From positions 9,363 to 30,230 of the forward strand of contig PBSP01000051.1 of NCBI GenBank assembly GCA_002726845.1: a stretch of 20,868 nt of DNA, in the 5' to 3' direction. The notes beneath the pieces are model-generated. The model made no database searches. It saw only the letters and a program-made list of their open reading frames with translations, and was not told the DNA's origin. Both the position numbers and the translations under genes were made by a program. The DNA is from Methanobacteriota archaeon (GTDB taxonomy: Archaea; Thermoplasmatota; Poseidoniia; Poseidoniales; Poseidoniaceae). Every line of letters begins with the position of its first letter. Position 1 is the stretch's first letter. Of the stretch, positions 15,567 to 20,868 are shown piece by piece.

Positions 15567-17435
15567 ATGGCAGACGATGTCATTGATGCGGAACGCTTTG
15601 AGGCATCCTCAAAACGAAGCAACATCCAACTCAACATCTCGCTTTCAACAACGATTGCACTCAGTATCGTGTTTTTGTTCCTATCGGGTTGTTTGGAGTC
15701 CACGCTTCAAGACTCTAAATTAGAGGAAGTTGACAACTGGTGGGATGTGCCGCTGCATGAACGACACACAATGGATTTACCAATGAACACATCACGTGCA
15801 CAACTTCCTGTTGAAGGAACCTACAAGATTAGGGATTACGAAGAGCACTTTATCACCGTCGATTTACCAGCCTCTGAGCAAGATCTTGGTTATCCGGAGG
15901 AGGCTAAAATGCACCTCGCTTTGTGGTTGCCTGAAGTTGAAGAAGGTGTCAAAGTGCCCGTCATCATGACCATCCATCCATACTATGACTTTGGTGGAGA
16001 AGGCATGCCTGGAGTGGGTGGAGATTCTAATCCGAATACAGTACCAGACGGTGGAGTCGGTCAATGGGTGTATGAAACGTTCGTGCCTCACGGTTACGCG
16101 CTTGCACAAGCAAGCACCTTTGGAACGGGGAAATCAACCCACTGCCAAGATGTCAAAGGCCTCGGAGAGCAAGTCGGTATCCAAGCAGTTGTTGATTGGT
16201 TAGGTCAACAGAATTGGTCGAATGGAAATGTAGGATTGATGGGGAAATCCTATGCAGGAACAACAAACTGGGAAGCTGCTCAACAACCGAGTGAACACCT
16301 CAAAACCATCGTTCCGATTTCAGGTTCAATCGGTGTCCAAGAAATGTTCTATCGGAACGGATCATCCGAAGCCCGAGCAATGGGTTACGATGCAGCATAC
16401 CAAGCGGCAACGTTTGATTTGACGACCGACGATATGCGTGTTTGCTCTGATGATATGATTGGACCCCTTAACCCGTGGACAACCTATGCATTTGCAGAAT
16501 TCGGGGGCGCAGGTTGGAACGATTACTGGGACGAACGTCGCCATCTTCCCGATGTTTTGGAGAATTATCGAGGAAGCGTCTACCTTGTATGGGGACTTCA
16601 AGATTGGAATGTCGACCCTTACCACGCTTTCCCAACGTATCAATTGATGCGTGATGCAGGAATCAATACTCGAGCAATTGCAGGCCAATGGGCACACAAC
16701 TATCCCGACCAACCGGATCGTCACTCAGAGCTCAGCAGTGGGTATGGACAAGAGGCCTACCCAGAGATGACTCGCATGGATTGGGCTCTGGAATTATACG
16801 GTTGGTTCCAATACTATCTCAAAGGTATTGGAGACGAGCCAGAACCCATGGTGCAAATCCAAACCAACGATGGGCTTTGGCACGTTGAAGAAACATGGCC
16901 TCCTGAAGACATGACATGGCAGATGGAAACAATTGGAAGCGAATGGGAGGGTGATGGTGTCGTCAATGGACTAGGTGGTTCGGTCACACTCGTAAGCCAA
17001 ACCTACGAACAAGGTCTGCACATTTCAGGATTGCCAACACTGCATCTTGATGTTTCAACACAGGCTTGCAACGGTGGACAAATCTTCGCTACGCTCTACG
17101 ACAATACGGAAGGGCTTCGATTGGGTCATGCAACCATGGACGTAAGATATCGTGACGGAGGCTACGATGCAAAGCCAACGGCCCCGTTTTCATCCTATAC
17201 GATGTTGATGGAGTTCAATCCACTTGATGTGATTCTTCCCGCAGGACACTCCTTACGCATCGAATTGACCGAAACTGGTGAAGATTACCTGCCAGGTCCG
17301 TGTGCCATCAATCCAACGGGAGGATTATCAATCGATGGTGGAACAATTGGTTTACCGCTCATCGACCGGCCTCCAACTCATCATGCTTGGTTCTTGGAAC
17401 CACCATGGTGGGAGCAACAACCGATTCCTTCCTGA
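15567..17435 (+). CDS. Lipoprotein S15/CocE-NonD family serine hydrolase (X-Pro dipeptidyl-peptidase-like)
   Basis: 622 residues. A 24-residue polar N-terminus precedes a hydrophobic segment ending in FLFLSGC (36-42), a lipobox with Cys42, so the enzyme is likely lipid-anchored on the outer face. The alpha/beta-hydrolase domain has the nucleophile in GLMGKSYAGTTN (Ser228), the acid in VWGLQDWNVDP (Asp346) and the His in AGQWAHNYP (His377), the full S15 triad. A C-terminal jelly-roll domain (about 460-590, VILPAGHSLRIELTETG) is typical of X-Pro dipeptidyl-peptidases and cocaine esterase-like acyl hydrolases. It could release X-Pro dipeptides from scavenged protein or hydrolyse esters; sequence does not decide. 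The ATG at 15567 lacks a clear SD. It lies 39 nt after the second glycosyltransferase and 10 nt before the receiver-domain gene. Confidence 0.88.
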   Translation: MADDVIDAERFEASSKRSNIQLNISLSTTIALSIVFLFLSGCLESTLQDSKLEEVDNWWDVPLHERHTMDLPMNTSRAQLPVEGTYKIRDYEEHFITVDLPASEQDLGYPEEAKMHLALWLPEVEEGVKVPVIMTIHPYYDFGGEGMPGVGGDSNPNTVPDGGVGQWVYETFVPHGYALAQASTFGTGKSTHCQDVKGLGEQVGIQAVVDWLGQQNWSNGNVGLMGKSYAGTTNWEAAQQPSEHLKTIVPISGSIGVQEMFYRNGSSEARAMGYDAAYQAATFDLTTDDMRVCSDDMIGPLNPWTTYAFAEFGGAGWNDYWDERRHLPDVLENYRGSVYLVWGLQDWNVDPYHAFPTYQLMRDAGINTRAIAGQWAHNYPDQPDRHSELSSGYGQEAYPEMTRMDWALELYGWFQYYLKGIGDEPEPMVQIQTNDGLWHVEETWPPEDMTWQMETIGSEWEGDGVVNGLGGSVTLVSQTYEQGLHISGLPTLHLDVSTQACNGGQIFATLYDNTEGLRLGHATMDVRYRDGGYDAKPTAPFSSYTMLMEFNPLDVILPAGHSLRIELTETGEDYLPGPCAINPTGGLSIDGGTIGLPLIDRPPTHHAWFLEPPWWEQQPIPS

Positions 17436-17445
17436 GGCCCCGTTC

Positions 17446-17787
17446 ATGCGTGTCTTGGCTTTTGAAGATCATTACGACATCGAAGCCTTGCTTACTGCTG
17501 GTGGCGTCAACGTCAACAAACTTGAAATTCAACAACTCTGGGATTCATCAGATGCCATAAACCGCATTCAGCAATTTGCCCCTGATGTCTTGTTGCTGGA
17601 TCACTACATGCCGCCAAAAACCGGTTTCCAAGTCTTGGAATCCTTGTTCGCATCTGATGTCCATCGCCCGCAAACCGTGGTCGCTATGTCCAGTGAATCG
17701 GGCAAGAATGATGCAATGGTGGACTTGGGCGCCGATATTGGTATTGTAAAATTCAATCTTGCAGAACTCATGATATGGCCAAGATAG
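17446..17787 (+). CDS. Stand-alone response-regulator receiver (CheY-like) domain protein
   Basis: 113 residues from the ATG at 17446; a longer reading from 17278 would lie inside the S15 gene and gives unrelated residues before the domain. All receiver hallmarks are present: acidic pair Glu8-Asp9 (LAFEDHYDIEALL), phospho-acceptor Asp52 (PDVLLLDHYMPP), Ser82 in the switch position (VVAMSSES) and Lys102 (GIVKFN). There is no output domain, and no histidine kinase in the window. Such single-domain regulators relay phosphate or bind a partner protein. It begins 10 nt after the hydrolase stop, so it is probably co-transcribed. A functional link between the two is not evident. Confidence 0.85.
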   Translation: MRVLAFEDHYDIEALLTAGGVNVNKLEIQQLWDSSDAINRIQQFAPDVLLLDHYMPPKTGFQVLESLFASDVHRPQTVVAMSSESGKNDAMVDLGADIGIVKFNLAELMIWPR

Positions 17788-17838
17788 ACCAGATTGTTCT
17801 GCTCTTGATGTTTGTCAGCGATTTGTTTCGTTGAGGGA

Positions 17839-17844
17839 TTTTTT
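17839..17844 (+). terminator. T-tract terminator of the hydrolase/receiver unit
   Basis: A run of six T at 17839-17844 follows the receiver-domain stop by about 50 nt, flanked by gagg and cctc that could form a weak 4-5 bp hairpin. Archaeal RNA polymerase terminates at T-runs. It also touches the stop codon of the convergent gene. Confidence 0.4.
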
Positions 17845-18563
17845 CAGTCCTCATCGTAAGGCTGCCAGTCCGCTTGGCCTTCTTCACGGTACCACCAGTA
17901 ACCATCGTCATCCTGGAACCATTCCGTACCATCCTCATCTATGGAATAATTCTCATCATCCTCATAGGATTCTTCCTCTTCTTCAACCGTAGTTGGATCA
18001 GCAAGTCCTGATTCTTGGGATATCAACGCCTTGACGTTTTGAAGTTCGTCTTCTTCATCTGCAAACACTCGATTTTCAGTACGTATTGTCGCTTGGTGAT
18101 CGCCAGCTTGGATTGCTTCGTCTGAGTCGGCGTAGAAATCTTCGCTCATACGCGCTTTGAACTCATCAAACTCATCACGACCAAAACTACCTGTGAACTC
18201 TTTACCTGATGCCGTCATAAGTTCATCCAAATTCTTGCGCTTTCCAAGGTTGAGGTCGGGTGCATCGGGTGCATCACTTGCGTAAAAAGCGTCTTCCTCA
18301 GCGAATTTAGGGAAAGAGCGACCTTTGGGGTCGGCTTCTTCAATGGCCTCGATAACAAGGTCGTGTTCGTCTTCATCAATCTCTTCTTCTTCGTATGCAG
18401 TACCTACAACATCGACCAGCTTTTTCAGGGCTTTTCCAAGTTTCCGCTCATCGTTGGCATGTTCATTTGCGAGTTTTTCGACTTGCTTGAGAAGACGTTC
18501 GTATGGCGTACCGGTGAGAGCGCCGAGCAATCGGCCGAATCCTCCACGTTTCTTCTTCGCCAT
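17844..18563 (-). CDS. Acidic hypothetical protein with C-terminal WWYR motif
   Basis: 239 residues from the ATG at 18563 (MAKKKRGGFGRLLGAL); a longer reading to 18638 would start only 5 nt from the divergent gene and lacks support. After a short basic N-terminus comes a helical segment (about 20-80) rich in Leu, Lys and Glu that could be a coiled coil, then a disordered, very acidic stretch with runs of Glu and Asp. The last 30 residues read as GTEWFQDDDGYWWYREEGQADW, a W..D.DG.WWYR motif resembling a small WW-like or GYF-like fold. I recall similar tails in other marine group II proteins but cannot search for them. No signal peptide or membrane segment. Cytoplasmic, unknown function; the tail may be a protein-binding module. 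It is convergent with the receiver-domain gene. Confidence 0.6.
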   Translation of the reverse strand: MAKKKRGGFGRLLGALTGTPYERLLKQVEKLANEHANDERKLGKALKKLVDVVGTAYEEEEIDEDEHDLVIEAIEEADPKGRSFPKFAEEDAFYASDAPDAPDLNLGKRKNLDELMTASGKEFTGSFGRDEFDEFKARMSEDFYADSDEAIQAGDHQATIRTENRVFADEEDELQNVKALISQESGLADPTTVEEEEESYEDDENYSIDEDGTEWFQDDDGYWWYREEGQADWQPYDED

Positions 18564-18642
18564 GTAATGCGGTTGTGCTCCAGTGTTTTCAAGCATTCTC
18601 CTGCAACCGTCCCTTGATGAAGGATGATGCAATGGCATTGGT

Positions 18643-19371
18643 GTGGTCGAAGCTTGGTTGATTGAAGCGATGCGTTCTTACAACGCTGAATCGTATTCGA
18701 TGAGGGACGCATATGCTGCACAATTGCATCTGCCAGGACCAATTTTTCAAGATCTTGTCATTTGGGCACTCCAATCCCTTCCAGACGAAATTCTCATCGG
18801 ACTTGATGCCGACTCTGAACGCAAACACATCCAAGAAGTTGAAGCCGCATTCGAAGGACAGGAACACGTTTCGAACCTTTTCGGAGGACAAGGATATGTC
18901 ATAAAGGAGGCTCATGTGGTAAATCGTGGAGACTCCTATTCGGTTCATCACCTGCCCGAGGAGTGGACGGATGACCTGTTTTCTGGACAACGTGGTTCAA
19001 GAGCAGGAAGATTCATCCATTGGTTGCATACGCATCCAAATGCTCCCGCAATACCAAGCAGAGCAGATACGGATGCCGCTCAGGATACAACGGGCGTGGA
19101 CATGATTCTTGGGTTGAGATTTTCACCAGAAGGTCCGCTACCATGGTTTGATGATGTTGATGGAACGCGCAGAAGTCTTGGAACCGAGCACGCAACCAAA
19201 TCGAAACGCTCTTGGTTTTCAAGAAAGGAACTTCCTGTCCTTGGCGTAGCACCAACTGGGCATTCAATCCACGACATCCAGTTGATTGCTTTCCACAAAT
19301 CTGGACTCGGCGTCAATGTCCTTCTGATCGACGAGAGCGGCTATCCATACGGCTGGGATGACTTAGCCTGA
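18643..19371 (+). CDS. JAMM/MPN+ metalloprotease (archaeal desampylase-like)
   Basis: 242 residues from a GTG at 18643; the upstream in-frame stop at 18625 leaves no better start. The zinc motif is complete: LHTHPNAPAIPSRAD (residues 128-142) matches HxH-x7-SxxD with His129, His131, Ser139 and Asp142, and Glu89 (VIKEAHVVNRG) fits the upstream catalytic Glu of JAMM enzymes. Characterised archaeal JAMM proteins (HvJAMM1) remove ubiquitin-like SAMP proteins from lysines and from each other, releasing sulphur-carrier forms. The first 75 residues are helical and not clearly part of the MPN fold, perhaps a substrate-binding extension, and there is a 50-residue insertion after the motif. No SAMP or E1 gene is in the window. 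The role as desampylase is inferred. The 3' end overlaps the DUF1499 gene by 9 nt. Confidence 0.8.
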   Translation: MVEAWLIEAMRSYNAESYSMRDAYAAQLHLPGPIFQDLVIWALQSLPDEILIGLDADSERKHIQEVEAAFEGQEHVSNLFGGQGYVIKEAHVVNRGDSYSVHHLPEEWTDDLFSGQRGSRAGRFIHWLHTHPNAPAIPSRADTDAAQDTTGVDMILGLRFSPEGPLPWFDDVDGTRRSLGTEHATKSKRSWFSRKELPVLGVAPTGHSIHDIQLIAFHKSGLGVNVLLIDESGYPYGWDDLA

Positions 19372-19839
19372 AATTTCACTGTAAATTCTCTCAAGTCGTT
19401 CAGGATTAACGCCCATATCACCAATTCCCAAACGGGATTCGGAATGGAGTTCAATCCGGGCAGAGGTTTCGTCTATTTTTTCAATCGTTATCAAGACATC
19501 ATCCGGGAATTGCCAAAACGGTGTGTGCTCAACAAAGTGAACAAAATACTCAGATTCAGACTGTTTCTCTTCCAGAATGTTGCAATCGCAATCGGTAATG
19601 TATTCTGAAAGATTGCTGACAATCCGTTCAATCGAGCGTTCGAGAACCGTCGGTTTCGCCTCCATTCTGTAGGTCGCCTCGCCTCCAAGGTGAGCGCAGT
19701 TTGAACTTACGTCCGGGCACGTCTCCATGGTGTTGATAGTCTCATCTTGAGCCGCCACAAGGACCCATGCTTGAACCATCAACCATGGCGATGCCACGAG
19801 GAAGAGGAGCATGATTGCTTTCGTAAGTTTACTGTCCAT
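19363..19839 (-). CDS. Membrane-anchored DUF1499 family protein
   Basis: 158 residues from the ATG at 19839, which has gaggt about 5 nt upstream; the longer reading to 19902 adds a basic stretch unlike a signal. A single N-terminal hydrophobic segment (about 8-28, IMLLFLVASPWLMVQAWVLV) would be a signal anchor. The rest fits DUF1499: an opening CPDVSSNCAHLGG (41-53), a helix (VLERSIERIVSNL), FWQFPDDVLITIE in the place of the FvDdvef strand, and the diagnostic SRLGIGDMGVNPERLERIYSEI near the C-terminus. Members of this family have no assigned activity; they are small alpha-beta proteins found in bacteria, chloroplasts and some archaea. It is followed 128 nt upstream by phosphoglycerate mutase on the same strand, not obviously related. 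Confidence 0.8.
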   Translation of the reverse strand: MDSKLTKAIMLLFLVASPWLMVQAWVLVAAQDETINTMETCPDVSSNCAHLGGEATYRMEAKPTVLERSIERIVSNLSEYITDCDCNILEEKQSESEYFVHFVEHTPFWQFPDDVLITIEKIDETSARIELHSESRLGIGDMGVNPERLERIYSEISG

Positions 19840-19967
19840 GAAAGACCTCGATTGTTGTCTGGAGTTTGTATTGCGCCCTCTTAATGCGTCGTATTTTACC
19901 ATGTGCCCAATTTATGGGAGGTCTTCACAACAAGAACCGTTGTACAAAGGTAAACAACACTCGTACT

Positions 19968-20672
19968 TCACATCACCGTTCGATGCCAACGACCGTCTTG
20001 AAATTCGTAGATCATCGGGACACCGGTTGGAACCTCCAAACCAAGCACTTCTTCCTTGCTCAATCCTTCAAGATGCATAATAATACTGCGAAGTGAATTT
20101 CCATGTGCAGCAACAAAGAGATTCTTTCCTTGTTCATATGCTGGCAAGAGAACGGATTCCAGGTATGGGATTGTTCGTGCAGCCGTCAATTCAAGGCTTT
20201 CACCGTTCGGTGGAGGAATGTCATAGGAGCGACGCCAAATCTTGACTTGTTCATCCCCAAATTTGTCTCGTGTTGCTTGTTTGTTCATCCCTTGGAGATC
20301 ACCGTACATGCGTTCATTCAACTGCCATGAAACGAAGACTGGAAGAATATTGGAAGCATCTGCATCCTCATGCATCTGTGACCATTCAACCATTTTCTGC
20401 TCATTTCCACTCATCTGGCCCCCAGAATCATGGTATTGCAGAACAGGCGTTTTACCACTCTTGTGTTGGCTTAATGCAAGCATTGCTGTCATTTGAGCCC
20501 GAATCAGGGTTGAGGTGTGAACCTCGTCAATTTCTGTATCGGCTATTGTTCGACCGCCAGCGAGCGCTTCATCGATTCCAACTTGGGTCAACGGAACATC
20601 AACCCAACCAGTAAACAGGTTCGCAGCATTCCACATCGATTGACCATGTCGCATCAAGATGAGTGAGGCCAT
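19968..20672 (-). CDS. gpmA: Cofactor-dependent-type phosphoglycerate mutase with an insertion
   Basis: 234 residues of the histidine phosphatase superfamily, dPGM branch. RHGQSMWN (8-15) gives the phospho-His9 with Arg8; LTGW-like LFTGWVDVPLT (19-29) follows; the general acid is Glu120 in LNERMYGDLQGMNK (118-131); YDIPPPNGESL (150-160) and AAHGNSLR (188-195, His190) complete the active site. It interconverts 3- and 2-phosphoglycerate in glycolysis/gluconeogenesis. Compared with usual dPGM, where the RA...TL helix leads directly to the WKLNERHYG strand, this protein carries about 28 extra residues (81-110, SGGQMSGNEQKMVEWSQ and onwards). Many archaea use the unrelated cofactor-independent enzyme instead, so a bacterial origin by transfer is plausible but not shown. 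The ATG at 20672 is the only start that leaves the RHG motif close to the N-terminus. Confidence 0.9.
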   Translation of the reverse strand: MASLILMRHGQSMWNAANLFTGWVDVPLTQVGIDEALAGGRTIADTEIDEVHTSTLIRAQMTAMLALSQHKSGKTPVLQYHDSGGQMSGNEQKMVEWSQMHEDADASNILPVFVSWQLNERMYGDLQGMNKQATRDKFGDEQVKIWRRSYDIPPPNGESLELTAARTIPYLESVLLPAYEQGKNLFVAAHGNSLRSIIMHLEGLSKEEVLGLEVPTGVPMIYEFQDGRWHRTVM

Positions 20673-20722
20673 GGTCGACCCATTGGTTGGTGGAACATCA
20701 AGGCTACGACATGAAAGGAACT

Positions 20723-20741
20723 ACTTTATGAGAATAAAATT
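20723..20741 (+). promoter_or_regulatory. AT-rich promoter region before the right-edge gene
   Basis: tttatga at 20725-20731, about 25 nt upstream of the ATG at 20753, fits a TATA box for a leaderless transcript. The following ataaaatta adds a second AT-rich element. Composition and distance are the only evidence. The 80-base gap 20673-20752 must also hold the promoter of the divergent phosphoglycerate mutase gene. Confidence 0.3.
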
Positions 20742-20752
20742 ACAGCAGAATC

Positions 20753-20868
20753 ATGAGGTTTCGAATTGAGCAATGGGCTGAAATAAAAATCTACTTTGAC
20801 GAGATGTTTCGTGGTCTTGGAAAAGTCGAAACCTCGGAGGAACTGATCAAGTTCTCATCGATTGAACC
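20753..20868 (+). CDS. Start of an unrecognised gene, cut by the right edge
   Basis: An ATG at 20753 opens a frame that continues without a stop for 38 codons to the window end. The peptide begins MRFRIEQWAEIKIYFDEMF and is followed by RGLGKVETSEELIKF, a likely amphipathic helix with charged residues and no signal peptide or membrane segment. It is not recognised, and too little is visible to name a family. An in-frame stop at 20735 rules out a longer start. A TATA-like box about 25 nt upstream supports it being a real gene. Divergent from phosphoglycerate mutase. Confidence 0.5.
   Translation, partial: MRFRIEQWAEIKIYFDEMFRGLGKVETSEELIKFSSIE

Noticed and set aside
17278..17445. 56-residue extension of the receiver-domain protein
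   Set aside because: It lies wholly inside the S15 hydrolase gene in another frame and adds nothing resembling a domain; the receiver fold starts at 17446.
19840..19967. Possible small gene or RNA in the gap between DUF1499 and phosphoglycerate mutase
   Set aside because: Short open frames here continue into flanking genes on the opposite strand and have no ribosome site or composition support; no stable stem-loop was evident by eye.
1..20868. CRISPR array, insertion sequence or prophage remnants
   Set aside because: No regularly spaced direct repeats, transposase, integrase or phage structural gene was found on reading the window.

Overview
The window looks like a piece of a marine planktonic euryarchaeal chromosome, most likely Poseidoniales (Marine Group II). 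This is an inference. The sequence signs are an archaeal TYW2/Taw2-type wyosine tRNA enzyme, stand-alone RAM domains of the Lrp/AsnC type, a winged-helix STAND ATPase, a JAMM protease, TATA-like boxes about 25 nt upstream of start codons (leaderless style), many short acidic exported proteins with a single C-terminal membrane anchor, and very tight gene packing with mixed strands. No rRNA, tRNA, CRISPR array, insertion sequence or prophage gene was seen, and no stretch over 300 bases lacks a gene.

Layout. Positions 1-1929 (minus): the N-terminal part of a large exported parallel beta-helix protein that runs off the left edge. 2031-2507 (plus): two tandem 77-residue RAM-domain proteins. 2509-4689 (minus): a winged-helix plus STAND ATPase regulator, divergent from uvrC (4794-6521, plus). 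The 104-base gap between those two contains a perfect 8-bp inverted repeat and a third half-site on the ATPase start codon. 6518-9580 (minus): a 1020-residue membrane-anchored surface protein with two canonical EF-hand loops. 9643-10749 (plus): Taw2-like tRNA enzyme. 10701-11666 (minus): an exported, membrane-anchored cyclophilin. 11692-13793 (minus): a translationally coupled sugar pair, a ColD-type PLP dehydratase with His in place of the PLP lysine and a GDP-fucose-synthase-like (ColC-like) epimerase/reductase. 13882-15527 (plus, divergent): two glycosyltransferases. 15567-17787 (plus): an S15/CocE-type lipoprotein hydrolase and a stand-alone response-regulator receiver domain. 17844-18563 (minus): an acidic protein ending in a WWYR motif. 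18643-19371 (plus): JAMM metalloprotease. 19363-19839 (minus): membrane-anchored DUF1499 protein. 19968-20672 (minus): cofactor-dependent-type phosphoglycerate mutase with an insertion. 20753 to the right edge (plus): start of an unrecognised gene.

How they work together. The centre of the window is a surface-glycan locus. The ColD-like and ColC-like enzymes would turn GDP-4-keto-6-deoxymannose into a GDP-3,6-dideoxyhexose, with GDP-L-colitose as the simplest reading, and the divergent glycosyltransferases could build it into a glycan on surface proteins or lipids. The same window encodes at least five exported or anchored proteins (beta-helix, EF-hand protein, cyclophilin, S15 hydrolase, DUF1499), so the region is biased toward the cell envelope. 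The most interesting candidate system is this archaeal dideoxysugar pathway. The second is the self-contained candidate operator between the STAND ATPase and uvrC.
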